Part shown: in pieces, positions 37,706 to 48,789 of the stretch | Numbering within the stretch: position 1 is the first letter of the stretch | Layout of the letters: each line of letters starts with the position of its first letter | NCBI RefSeq assembly: GCF_020831365.1 | Contig: NZ_JAJHPV010000020.1 | Span: 62,001 to 126,000 of the forward strand | Length of the DNA: 64,000 nucleotides | Source of the DNA: Massilia agrisoli | GTDB lineage: Bacteria; Pseudomonadota; Gammaproteobacteria; Burkholderiales; Burkholderiaceae_D | Direction: 5' to 3' | The notes under the pieces: model-generated | Told to the model about the DNA's origin: nothing | Seen by the model: only the letters and a program-made list of their open reading frames with translations | The model's database searches: none | Program-made: the position numbers and the translations under genes

Positions 37706-39168
37706 TGGACCCGATTCTCCAGTATGTCTTCACCGCGCTGCCGTTCATCGTCGTGCTGGCGATGGCGGTGCTGTCGGTGGTCGGCATCGGCGTCGGCCTG
37801 GTGCAGCCGCGCATGCTGGCCTATGTGTACCTGGCGATCTTCTTCCTGTTTAATTCCTCGACCTACGGCAACCTCGCGCTGATGTCCGGCGGGAACATCT
37901 ATGGCCGCGGTTCGGGATTGCTGTATTTCCCGCTGCTGCTGTGGTACCTGCTGGGCGCCTGGTGCTGCGCGCGGGTGGCTGCCACCTTCTCGCGCGAGGC
38001 GCTGCAACCTTGCAACCTGCGCCCCTGGTTCTGGGGCTGGGCCGCGCTGCTGGCGCTGCACGTGGTGGCCGCCTTCTTCCTCGACGTCAAGCTGCGCGAG
38101 GCGCTGGCGCCGTCGGGCTTCTCGAACATCGTCTGGATGGCGCCGCTGGTGTCCTTGCTGCTGCTGTCGTTCCGTACCCGCGCGCACGTGATCGAGCTGT
38201 CGCGCTTCGTCATGCTGATGGGGCTGGGCCGCGCCACCTACGGCCTGGCGCGCTGGGCCATCGGCGGGGGCGACCCCAACAATGTGTACGCCAACATGAA
38301 CGCCATCAAGATCAAGCTGACCTTCTTCGACATCAACGACAGCCTGCTGTGCGTGGTGGCCCTGTCGATCGCCGCCGTCAACCTGTTCCAGACCGGCCAG
38401 GCCCACGCGTCGCGCTTCTGGCGCAGCGTCGAGTGGGCCACCTTGCTGGCCACCACCGCCTGCATCGTGCTGTCCTACCGCCGCACCGCCTGGATCGGCC
38501 TGCTGCTGGCGCTGGTCGTCATCGCCTTCCGCTTCCCGCTGGCGCGGCGCACCCAGATGCTGGTGTTCGGCCTGCCGGCTGCCGGCGCCGCCGTGCTGTT
38601 CGTGGCCATCCGGCGCCTGTCGCAGACCAAGGGCGCCACCGGCGGCGGCATCGAGCGCTTTTTCTACGACATGGGCTCGCGCCGCTTTGGCGCCGAGAGC
38701 GAGCGCGTGCTTGAACTGAAGTATGCGCTGGCCGACTTTTTGTCGAACCCGATCACCGGCATTGGCTCATGGGGCCGGTATACCGGCTACCAGCGCATCA
38801 CCTGGCAGGCCGGCCCGGATGGCGGCACCTTCATCCACAGCGGGGTGCTGCACCTGACGCTCAAGAGCGGCTTGCTGGGGCTGTTCCTGTTCCTCGGGCT
38901 GGCGTTCGCGTTCTACACCTTTACGCGGCGCGCGCTGCGCCAGCTGCCGCCGGAACTGGTCGGGCTGGGCACCGCCGGGCTGGCGGGCATCGCCTTCATG
39001 CTGCCCGACTTTTTGATCGGCACGCCGGTGCCCCAGCTGCGCACCACCCAGCTGCTGGCCTTCTGCATGGCCCTGCCGTATGTGGCGATGGCCGGAACAG
39101 CCGCCGCCAGGACCGCCCAGGCGGCCGCGCCGGTGCATCTGCGCAGCGCCGCGCTGGCAAGCCAATGA
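37705..39168 (+). CDS. Wzy/O-antigen ligase-like membrane polymerase
   Basis: A 487-residue multi-pass membrane protein of the Wzy_C O-antigen ligase/polymerase family with about twelve helices. A periplasmic loop with SYRRTAWIGLLLALV and a large loop containing NPITGIGSWGRY and FIHSGVLHLTLKSGLLGLFL hold the conserved Arg/His positions of this family. It begins at the base where epsI ends. It probably polymerises the EPS repeats or ligates them to an acceptor. Whether it is polymerase or ligase cannot be decided from sequence. Confidence 0.85.
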   Translation: MDPILQYVFTALPFIVVLAMAVLSVVGIGVGLVQPRMLAYVYLAIFFLFNSSTYGNLALMSGGNIYGRGSGLLYFPLLLWYLLGAWCCARVAATFSREALQPCNLRPWFWGWAALLALHVVAAFFLDVKLREALAPSGFSNIVWMAPLVSLLLLSFRTRAHVIELSRFVMLMGLGRATYGLARWAIGGGDPNNVYANMNAIKIKLTFFDINDSLLCVVALSIAAVNLFQTGQAHASRFWRSVEWATLLATTACIVLSYRRTAWIGLLLALVVIAFRFPLARRTQMLVFGLPAAGAAVLFVAIRRLSQTKGATGGGIERFFYDMGSRRFGAESERVLELKYALADFLSNPITGIGSWGRYTGYQRITWQAGPDGGTFIHSGVLHLTLKSGLLGLFLFLGLAFAFYTFTRRALRQLPPELVGLGTAGLAGIAFMLPDFLIGTPVPQLRTTQLLAFCMALPYVAMAGTAAARTAQAAAPVHLRSAALASQ

Positions 39169-39220
39169 GGATGGCGGATCGCTGCCAGATGGCAGGATTT
39201 GGTTGTTGCTGGGAGGCGCC

Positions 39221-40744
39221 ATGAACCTGCGCCTGATGCGTAACGCCGTGTCCAACCTGATGGGCGCGGTGGTGCCCGCGCTGGTCGCGCTGGGCACCGT
39301 GCCGCTGGTGGTCAAGGGGCTGGGCGAGGCCGGCTATGGCGTGTATTCGCTGGTGACCGCCATCGTCGGCTATTTTGCCGTCATCGACATCAATGTGACG
39401 GCCGGCTCGGTCAAGTTCATCGCCGAGCACAACGCCCGCGAAGACCGCGACAAGATCAACCAGACGCTGTTCTTCGGCATCATCGTGTACGCGCTGATCG
39501 GCCTTGTGGGCGGGCTCGGCCTGTTCTTCGGCGCCAGCTACTTGGTCAACGATGTGTTTACCGTACCGGCCGCCATCGTGCCGGAAGCGGTTGCCACCTT
39601 GCAGCTGGCCGCGCTGGGGTTTTTCCTCGGCCAGCTGCAGACCTACCTGCAAAGCGTGCCGCAAGCCTTGATGCGCTACGACATCTCCAGCCGCATCGAA
39701 ATGTTCTTTGGCACCCTGGTGCCCCTGCTGACCGTTGGCGTGCTGATGCTCGGCTACGGCCTGTTCGAGGTCATCCTGCTGCGCGTGGCCGCCAGCAGCA
39801 TCCACTGCCTGATCCTGTGGGCCGGCATCCGCCGCCTGCTGCCGGGGCTGGCATTTCGCTGGGCTGGCGCGGCCGTGCGGCGTGAACTGCTGGGCTTTTC
39901 CGCCTACTCGTTCCTGTCGCGTTTCGCTTCGCTGTCGTACGCCCACGCCGACAAGCTGATCATCGGCGCGCTGGTCGGGGTCACCGGCCTGGCCTACTTC
40001 ACCGTGGCGGCCACCCTGGCCAACCGCATCCTCGGCATGACCTACCGCCTGTCGGGCGTGCTGTTCCCGGCCGCCAGCGCGCTCGCTGCCGGCGGCGAAT
40101 TCGACCGCCTCAACCGCCTGTACCTGACCGCCAACCGCTATGTGGTGTTCCTCAACGCCGCCATCCTGGTACTGGTGGCCGTGTTTGCCGAACATATCCT
40201 GCGCTACTGGATGAATCCTGATTTCGCGCGCAACGGCGCGCTGGTGCTGGCCGTGATGGCGATGTCGCAGTTCATCGATTCGCTGACCAGCCTGCCGTCG
40301 CTGGTCAATGACGGCATGGGCCATCCGCGCGTGTCCGGGCTGTTCGCCGTCGCCCGCGCCTGCACTGGCCTGGTGATTGTCTATATCGGCGTACGCCTTG
40401 GCGGCATCGACGGCGCCGCCTACGCCCACCTGGCCGCGTCGGTGATCTTCACCATCGCCTTCCTCGGCTACGTCCACGGCCGCACCGTCCGCACCTCGCT
40501 GCGCGACTTGCTGGTCCATAGTTATTTCCCGACCCTGATCGGGGTGGCGGCCATTGCCGTCGCGGCGCGCCTGGCCGACGACCGGCTGGCCCCGACCGTC
40601 TCGAATTTCGCCTTGCTGCTGATGGCGACGATGGCCTTGCTGTTTGCGCATGGCATGTTGTTCGTCATCGAGCGCGGCGACCGCGACGCCGCCTGGCTGA
40701 AGGTCAAGAAGGCGCTCGGCCACGCGCGGGGGAAGCCCGCTTGA
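39221..40744 (+). CDS. Wzx-like oligosaccharide flippase
   Basis: A 507-residue membrane protein of the MOP/polysaccharide transporter family with about 14 predicted helices. I chose ATG 39221 after GGGAGG, where MNLRLMRNAVSNLMGAVVP starts; an earlier in-frame start lacks a good site. N-terminal LVVKGLGEAGYGVYSL is typical of Wzx proteins. It would move undecaprenyl-linked repeat units across the membrane. The stop overlaps the next start (TTGA). Confidence 0.88.
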   Translation: MNLRLMRNAVSNLMGAVVPALVALGTVPLVVKGLGEAGYGVYSLVTAIVGYFAVIDINVTAGSVKFIAEHNAREDRDKINQTLFFGIIVYALIGLVGGLGLFFGASYLVNDVFTVPAAIVPEAVATLQLAALGFFLGQLQTYLQSVPQALMRYDISSRIEMFFGTLVPLLTVGVLMLGYGLFEVILLRVAASSIHCLILWAGIRRLLPGLAFRWAGAAVRRELLGFSAYSFLSRFASLSYAHADKLIIGALVGVTGLAYFTVAATLANRILGMTYRLSGVLFPAASALAAGGEFDRLNRLYLTANRYVVFLNAAILVLVAVFAEHILRYWMNPDFARNGALVLAVMAMSQFIDSLTSLPSLVNDGMGHPRVSGLFAVARACTGLVIVYIGVRLGGIDGAAYAHLAASVIFTIAFLGYVHGRTVRTSLRDLLVHSYFPTLIGVAAIAVAARLADDRLAPTVSNFALLLMATMALLFAHGMLFVIERGDRDAAWLKVKKALGHARGKPA

Positions 40745-41955
40745 AGATCCTGATGGTTTCCGAAGACTTGCCCGGCACCCAGATCGGCGGGCTGGGCAAG
40801 CACGTTGTCACCCTGGCCAATAACCTACTGGCGCAAGGCCATCAAGTCGACATCCTGGGACGCAACGACCGCGGCCTGGACGCATGCGCCGCCCAGATTG
40901 GTTTCCATGGCCGCTTTATTCCCGGATTCGACTATGCGCGGCCCGGTTGGAAGGAATTGCAGCTGGGCGTGTTCAATCCGCTCAAGCGTCCGTTCTTCGC
41001 GAAAAAAATCGCCGGCGCCATCAACGCCCGCGCGCGCCATTACGACGTGGTGCATTACCACGGCCACCTGCCGATGACGGGGCTGTACCTCGATCCCGGT
41101 ATTAATTATGTGCAGACCCGCCACGACCAGGGCAGTGAATGCCTGACCCACCTGCGCTTCCGCAGCGGCGAGGTATGCACGACGGTGACGCCGCAGGACT
41201 GCTCGGCCTGCATTTCCGCCAATGCCGGCCCGTTGCGCAAAGCGGTCACCGCCGTTGCGGTGCGCAACTACCGTGAAGGCGCCGCCGCGTCCTTCGGCAG
41301 CCAGAAGACCGTGTTCGTGTCCGAATTCCTGCGCCGCCAGTTCCTGCGCGCCGTGCCCGGGGCGGACCTGTCGCGCACCCGGGTGATCCACAACTTTATC
41401 GATTACGCGCGGCTGGCGCGCCACACCCGGGCCGCGGCCGGCGAAGTCCACCGCGGGCAGGTGATGCTGGTCGGGCGCATCGACGCCGGCAAGGGCTTCG
41501 GCGAATTCCTGGCGGAAGCGGCGCCGCGCCTGCCGCCGCACGCGCAGGTACTGATCGTCGGCGACGGGCCCGAGCGCGAGGCGCTGGCAGCGGCCTACGC
41601 CAGCGCCCGCATCCGCTTCCTCGGCTGGAGGGAGTATGACGAGGCCATCGCGCTGGCGGTGCGCAGCCACGTCTGCGTGGTGCCGTCGGTGTGCGAGGAA
41701 GCCTGCAGCACCACGGTGCTCGAGGCGCTGGCGCTGGGCAAGCAATGCGTGGCGCTGGCGCGTGGCGGCACCCCCGAATTGTCCGGCTACCAGCGCTACC
41801 CCGGCCAGCTGCAACTGGGCGCAACCATGCGCGAGCTGGTCGGCAAGCTGGTGCTCCAGCTGGACGGCGCCCCGCTGGTGCTGGCGCCGGCGCCCGCGTT
41901 CGGCGCCGATTCCCTGCAAGTGATTCCGAAACTACTGGATTTTTATGCTGAATAA
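40741..41955 (+). CDS. GT4-family glycosyltransferase with cysteine cluster
   Basis: A 404-residue glycosyltransferase starting at TTG 40741, overlapping the flippase stop. The N-terminal domain begins KILMVSEDLPGTQIGGLGKH. The C-terminal GT-B domain has VGRIDAGKGFGEF, IVGDGPEREALAAAY and PSVCEEACSTTVLEALALG, which contains the EX7E-like motif. An unusual insert, GEVCTTVTPQDCSACIS, brings three closely spaced cysteines, possibly a metal site. Sugar specificity unknown. It overlaps the following GT2 gene by 11 nt. Confidence 0.87.
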   Translation: MKILMVSEDLPGTQIGGLGKHVVTLANNLLAQGHQVDILGRNDRGLDACAAQIGFHGRFIPGFDYARPGWKELQLGVFNPLKRPFFAKKIAGAINARARHYDVVHYHGHLPMTGLYLDPGINYVQTRHDQGSECLTHLRFRSGEVCTTVTPQDCSACISANAGPLRKAVTAVAVRNYREGAAASFGSQKTVFVSEFLRRQFLRAVPGADLSRTRVIHNFIDYARLARHTRAAAGEVHRGQVMLVGRIDAGKGFGEFLAEAAPRLPPHAQVLIVGDGPEREALAAAYASARIRFLGWREYDEAIALAVRSHVCVVPSVCEEACSTTVLEALALGKQCVALARGGTPELSGYQRYPGQLQLGATMRELVGKLVLQLDGAPLVLAPAPAFGADSLQVIPKLLDFYAE

Positions 41956-42697
41956 ACCCACTTTCTCCATCGTGACCTGCACTTGGAACAGCGCCGCTAC
42001 CCTGGGCGACACGCTGGCGTCGGTCGCGTCCCAGACCTGCGGCGACGTCGAGCACATTTTTGTCGACGGCGGCTCCACCGACGGCACCCTGGACATGATC
42101 GCCGCCTACCAGGGCAACAAGCGCGTGCTGCGCGACGTCAAGGGCGGCATCAGCCGCGCGATGAACGAGGGCATCCGCCATGCGAAGGGCGAATACATCG
42201 CCCACCTGCACTCGGACGATTACTACTTCAGCAATGACGTGCTGGCCACCGTGGCCGAGCGTTTCGCCGCCGACAAGGTGGATTGGATGTTCGGCAATAT
42301 CCAGGTGTTGAAGGACGACGTGCTGCAGGCGCCGCACACGATGAACCCGTTCAGCTACCAGTCGCTGGCGGCGGGCAAGGCCTTCGTCCCGCACCCGGCC
42401 GTATTCGTGCGCAAGGCCGCGTTCGAGCGGGTAGGGGTGTTCGACGAGCAGCTCAAGTACGCGATGGATATCGACCTGTGGCTGCGGCTGGGCGCCGTCG
42501 CGCGCCCGTCCACCGTCGACCGCACCTTTACCGTGTTCCGCGACCATGCCGGCAGCGTCTCGTCCGCCAACAAGATCAAGGCCCGCCAGGAGGAGTTCGG
42601 GGTGCGCCGCCGCCATATGGACAAGGCCCCGCTCGCCTTCGGCATGTACTGCCTGCGGTACATGAAACGCATGCGCCAGCTGCGCCGCGACGGATAA
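41945..42697 (+). CDS. GT2-family glycosyltransferase (WcaA-like)
   Basis: A 250-residue GT-A enzyme. FSIVTCTWNSAATLGDTLAS begins the nucleotide-binding fold, VDGGSTDGT and the DxD-like LHSDDYYF are present, and KYAMDIDLWLRLG marks the acceptor and base region. It resembles E. coli WcaA-type colanic acid glycosyltransferases. It ends the flippase-GT-GT run; a 275-bp gap follows. Confidence 0.9.
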   Translation: MLNKPTFSIVTCTWNSAATLGDTLASVASQTCGDVEHIFVDGGSTDGTLDMIAAYQGNKRVLRDVKGGISRAMNEGIRHAKGEYIAHLHSDDYYFSNDVLATVAERFAADKVDWMFGNIQVLKDDVLQAPHTMNPFSYQSLAAGKAFVPHPAVFVRKAAFERVGVFDEQLKYAMDIDLWLRLGAVARPSTVDRTFTVFRDHAGSVSSANKIKARQEEFGVRRRHMDKAPLAFGMYCLRYMKRMRQLRRDG

Positions 42698-42972
42698 TAC
42701 TGGGTAAATTGTTAAATTACTGTTCAATAAACTAAGCTTGCAAGTTCGAAAACTAAGCTGATTGAAGGTCAATTGACAGCCGAATAAATGGTGTTGCTTT
42801 CACGCAGATTCCGTGAAGAATCATAGGCTTAAACGGGGAAATTGCCTCACTGAAATTTAATTTGCGGTACTATGAGTCCTGCCTAAAGCGAACTCAGCGC
42901 TTTAACAATCGCGCGCCAGCCACAGTGGCTGGGCAGCGAAACCGCAGCATTCATTTTCACGGAGTTAGTTTC
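42698..42972. other. AT-rich intergenic region upstream of the heparinase-like gene
   Basis: A 275-bp AT-rich stretch with no gene. It includes a TTCACG/CGTGAA hairpin in the segment around 42801-42815 and TACTAT at 42868-42873 as a possible -10, without a good -35. It probably holds the promoter for the secreted heparinase-like gene. Confidence 0.4.
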
Positions 42973-45219
42973 ATGAACCGTTATTCGCACCGAATCCTCC
43001 GCGCCGCCCTCATCACGGCGACGCTGTTCGCGGGCATCGAAGCGCGCGCGGACTGGGCCCAGTCGGCCGACCCGCTGGTGATCCAGCCGGCGCCGCGCGA
43101 CTACCAGATCCAGGCGCAGAATCCGCCTGGTTTCACCTGGGCGCGCCATGCCACCGGACCTGCACAATACGAAATCGAGATCCTGGCCCAGGGCTCGACC
43201 ACCCCGATCCGCGCCATCGTCGACCGCAACTGGTACCTGCCGACCAAGGCTATGGCGCACGGCAACTACACCTGGCGCGTGCGCCCGGCCACGTCGAGCG
43301 ACTGGTCGGCCCAGCGCCCGTTCTCGATCACCTCGCGCTCGACGGTGTTCGAAGTGCCTGACAACGCGACCCTGCGCTCGCGCATCCTGGCCAAGGCCCG
43401 CCCGCGTTCGCTGCCTGGCACGGTCACCCCGTTCTCGACCTGGAGCACGGCCAAGAAGACCGACCTCGAAGCGTATTCGAGCCGCCTGACCAATGAAGTC
43501 AAGCTGCAGATTACGGCCTTGCCGGTACTGTCGGACGACCGCTGGCCGCTGGTCATCACCTCGCCCCTGACCGCGGCGATGGCCGCCCAGCAGACCGACA
43601 TCCGCCAGCGCATCAATGAAGCGAGCCGCCAGCTCGAAGCTGCCGCGCTGATCTACCGCATCAAGCGCGAGAAGATCTTCCTGGACGAAGCGCTGCGCAA
43701 GGGCGACCAGCTGGCCTCGCTGAACCCGAAAGGCCCCACCAGCTACGTCAACCAGGACCAGGCCACCCGCCAGATCGCGCTGTCGCTGATCAAGGCAGTC
43801 GACATCCTGGCTGGCGACCTGGACGCTACCCGCAAGGCCAAATGGCTGTCCACCGTGGCCGTGCGCTCGAATGAAATCTACGCCAACCTGGCGGGCGACA
43901 ACGGTCGCCTCGACCAGTATCCGTTCGACTCGCACGCCAACACCAGCCTGGTCTTCATGGTGCTGATCTCGAGCCTGTCGCTCGGCGATATCCCTGAAGC
44001 GCAGAAGTGGTTCGATTTCTCGTTCCGCGCCTACGCCAACAGCCCGTCGCCATGGAGCGGCCCGGAAGGCGGCTATGCCAACGGCACCGCCTATGCCGAA
44101 TACACCGCCGGCTACCTGGTCGCGCTGTGGGACCCGCTGTCGCAGGCCACCGGCGTGAACTTCTACGCCAAGCCATGGACCCTCGGCTTCCTCGACTTTG
44201 CCACCCAGTTCACCCCGCCGGGCTCGAACAAGCACTCGTTCGGCGACGGTTCCGAGCAAAAGCCGGACACCCGCGTGTTCCGTGCCTTCGCCTCGCGCCT
44301 GGTGTCGCCGCGCGCCGCCTGGTACGTCAAGGGCCTGGGCGGCATCGAAGACTCGCTCAGCCTGCTGCAAGCGCCATACCCGCTGCCGGTCGCCCACACG
44401 ACCTTCCTGTCGCCACCGTCGAACTCGGCCTACTACCCGAGCATCGGCTGGGCCGCGATGCACAGCGACATCGCTTCGCCGGGCCGCACCTCGGTCTACT
44501 TCAAGTCCAGCCCCTACGGTTCGTTCAACCACAGCCACGGCGACCAGAATGCCTTCCTGCTGTCGGTGGCCGGCCAGCCTTTGATCACCAAGGCCGGCTG
44601 GTATGACTGGTACGGTTCGCCGTACTGGAAAGACTGGTACCACCAGAGCAAGTCGCAGAACACGATTACCTTCGACGGCGGCGTTGGCCAGCTGGTCGAC
44701 GGCTACCGCGAGACCCTGCAGCGCAACGGCCGCATCACCGGCTTTGCCGCCCAGCCGACCTACGACTTCGCCGAAGGCGACGCGCAGCTGGCCTACGGCG
44801 CCCAGCTGACCCAGGCCAAGCGCCAGCTCTGGTACCTGCGCAACCAGAACGCCGTGGTCATCCGCGACAAGCTGAGCTCGGCAGTTGCACGCAAGTATGA
44901 GTTCAACATGCATGCGCCGATCGCCTTCACCGTCGAGGACGCGAAAAACGTCAAGATCGCGATCAACGGCCAGTCGGTGTGCGTCCGTTCGCTCGGCGCG
45001 GGCGCCTGGGAAAAGCGCATCGGCGCGGCCCCGAAGCCAGGCACCATCGAAGACCACGGCGCCTTCGTGCTGGCTGGCAGCCCGAACGTGCTGACCGAGT
45101 TCCTGGTCGTGCTCGACGTCGGCTGCAAACGCCCGGCAATGAGCGTCACCACCACCGGCACCGGCACCTCGGCAACGCGCACGGTTACGGTGGGCTCGCA
45201 GTCGATCACGCTCAATTAA
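42973..45219 (+). CDS. Secreted heparinase II/III-like polysaccharide lyase (DUF4962 type)
   Basis: A 748-residue secreted protein. ATG 42973 gives a signal peptide ending near EARADWA. Residues 30-125 look like a fibronectin-type domain (VIQPAPRDYQIQAQNPPGFTW, YTWRVRP). A helical toroid follows (DUF4962-like, with QYPFDSHANTSLVFMV), then the heparinase II/III beta-sandwich with FNHSHGDQNAFLLSV and SKSQNTITFDGG. Such lyases cleave uronic-acid-containing polymers; catalytic Tyr/His are likely in these motifs. A strong terminator follows. It may trim or degrade the EPS made by this locus. Confidence 0.85.
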   Translation: MNRYSHRILRAALITATLFAGIEARADWAQSADPLVIQPAPRDYQIQAQNPPGFTWARHATGPAQYEIEILAQGSTTPIRAIVDRNWYLPTKAMAHGNYTWRVRPATSSDWSAQRPFSITSRSTVFEVPDNATLRSRILAKARPRSLPGTVTPFSTWSTAKKTDLEAYSSRLTNEVKLQITALPVLSDDRWPLVITSPLTAAMAAQQTDIRQRINEASRQLEAAALIYRIKREKIFLDEALRKGDQLASLNPKGPTSYVNQDQATRQIALSLIKAVDILAGDLDATRKAKWLSTVAVRSNEIYANLAGDNGRLDQYPFDSHANTSLVFMVLISSLSLGDIPEAQKWFDFSFRAYANSPSPWSGPEGGYANGTAYAEYTAGYLVALWDPLSQATGVNFYAKPWTLGFLDFATQFTPPGSNKHSFGDGSEQKPDTRVFRAFASRLVSPRAAWYVKGLGGIEDSLSLLQAPYPLPVAHTTFLSPPSNSAYYPSIGWAAMHSDIASPGRTSVYFKSSPYGSFNHSHGDQNAFLLSVAGQPLITKAGWYDWYGSPYWKDWYHQSKSQNTITFDGGVGQLVDGYRETLQRNGRITGFAAQPTYDFAEGDAQLAYGAQLTQAKRQLWYLRNQNAVVIRDKLSSAVARKYEFNMHAPIAFTVEDAKNVKIAINGQSVCVRSLGAGAWEKRIGAAPKPGTIEDHGAFVLAGSPNVLTEFLVVLDVGCKRPAMSVTTTGTGTSATRTVTVGSQSITLN

Positions 45220-45262
45220 GGTAACATCGCCCAGGCCGGGTTCGCCCGGTGCTGGCGGGAAC

Positions 45263-45306
45263 AATGTCCTTCCGTCCGCGTTTGCGGTTGGGAGGACATT
45301 TTTTTT
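45263..45306 (+). terminator. Strong intrinsic terminator after the heparinase-like gene
   Basis: AATGTCCTTCC (45263-45273) pairs with GGGAGGACATT (45290-45300), continuing into CCGC/GCGG around a GTTT loop for about 17 pairs with one mismatch, followed by eight T residues. It separates the first EPS segment from the GT14-opine-CapK group. Confidence 0.88.
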
Positions 45307-45336
45307 GCCCAGGGATTCCATGCCTTTGCGACGCCG

Positions 45337-47369
<2,033 letters not shown>

Positions 47370-47373
47370 GGCG

Positions 47374-48675
47374 ATGACAATTCCCGGCTGGCTCGGTGCG
47401 CGCTACTATGCCTGGCGGCCATGGCTGCCGGAACGCCTGCTATACCACCCCGATTTTTTCCGGGTCCGCGCGCTGTTGCGGCTGGACCCGGCGCTGGGGG
47501 CGGCGCACGCCAGGATACGCCTGCGCCATATACTGGTTGGCGCGCTGACCCATGTGCCGTACTATCGGCGCACGGTGCCGGTGACGCCGGACGAAGCGCG
47601 CCACGAGCCCTTGCATGAAGTGCTGGCGCGCTTCCCGCTGCTGTCGAAGGACGAGGTCATGGCGCAGCAGCGCGCATTCCTCGACGCCCGTTTCGACCCC
47701 CGCACCCTGTTCTACGCCACCAGTGGCGGTTCGTCCGGGCAGGGCATCGGCATGTGGCGCAGCAAGCGCGTGGCCGACATAGAAAAAGCCTTCTTCAGCC
47801 ATGAATGGGGCAGGTTCGGCTTCAGCTTCAACAAGGCGCGCACCTTGCGCATCGGCGCGGACGCGCGCCGCCTGGCCCACGAAAGCCCATGGCGCATTGT
47901 CGGCAACCGGCTGATGCTGTCGCCTTACCATATCAACGCGCGCTACAAGGCCGAGATTGCCGGGGCGATCCAGCGCTTCCAACCCGCCTTCGTGCACGCT
48001 TATCCAAGTTCGGCGGCGGCGCTGGCCGAACTGCTGTCGCCTGGCGACATCGGCATGCAGCCCAGGGCCGTGCTGCTGGCGTCGGAGCCGGCAACCGGAC
48101 CGCAGCTCGCTGCCATCGGGCGGCTGTTCCGCTGCCCGGTGTCGGTCAATTACGGCCTGTGCGAGCGCACCAACCTGGCCTTCGCCAACCATGTCGACGG
48201 CGTCACCTCGCCGTATGCGTTCCAGCCCTTGTACGGCTGGTCCGAAAACCGCCTTGCCGACGGCCGCGCCGAAATCGTCGGCACCTCGTTGTGGAACGAT
48301 GTGATGCCGCTGATCCGCTACCGCACCGGCGACTACGGGCTGATCGAGCCTGATGGCCGCTGCGCCGCGATCGACGGGCGCGGCCACGAATTCCTGGTGG
48401 ACCGCTATGGCAACCACATTCCGGGGCTGGCGATTGTGATCGACGAGGCGACCTGGGACTTTGTGCGCCTGTACCAGGTACGCCAGCGACAGGCAGGCGC
48501 GATTGCGCTGGCGGTAGTCGGACGCCACGGGCCGCTGAGCGCTGCCCAGAAAGCCTTTCTGCTCAATGCCCAGCTGCGTCGGTGGGGCGGGTTCTTTGAC
48601 ATTGACATCGAGGAGGAGAATGATATTCCCCTGGCCGCCAACGGAAAGCGGAAGCTGGTAGTCGGGCTGACATAG
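47374..48675 (+). CDS. CapK/PaaK-like adenylate-forming enzyme
   Basis: A 433-residue protein of the phenylacetate-CoA ligase/CapK group; ATG 47374 starts 4 nt after the opine dehydrogenase stop. FYATSGGSSGQGIG is the phosphate-binding motif, HAYPSSAAALAELL and VSNYG-like VNYGLCERTNLA form the adenylate site, and YRTGDYGLIEPDGRC carries the conserved ribose-binding Asp. The C-terminal lysine region is PLAANGKRKLVVGL. Members in polysaccharide loci are thought to activate a carboxylic acid for transfer. The acid here is unknown; the neighbouring opine product is one option. Confidence 0.82.
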   Translation: MTIPGWLGARYYAWRPWLPERLLYHPDFFRVRALLRLDPALGAAHARIRLRHILVGALTHVPYYRRTVPVTPDEARHEPLHEVLARFPLLSKDEVMAQQRAFLDARFDPRTLFYATSGGSSGQGIGMWRSKRVADIEKAFFSHEWGRFGFSFNKARTLRIGADARRLAHESPWRIVGNRLMLSPYHINARYKAEIAGAIQRFQPAFVHAYPSSAAALAELLSPGDIGMQPRAVLLASEPATGPQLAAIGRLFRCPVSVNYGLCERTNLAFANHVDGVTSPYAFQPLYGWSENRLADGRAEIVGTSLWNDVMPLIRYRTGDYGLIEPDGRCAAIDGRGHEFLVDRYGNHIPGLAIVIDEATWDFVRLYQVRQRQAGAIALAVVGRHGPLSAAQKAFLLNAQLRRWGGFFDIDIEEENDIPLAANGKRKLVVGLT

Positions 48676-48789
48676 GCGGCGGGAACAGGAGCTTCCCGGC
48701 AGGGGGCGCACGATTGTCATTGTTGCAATATCGAAACGACCACTTGGGTTAGAATCGCTCAGCACCCACTCGTTGCAACTAGGAAATTC

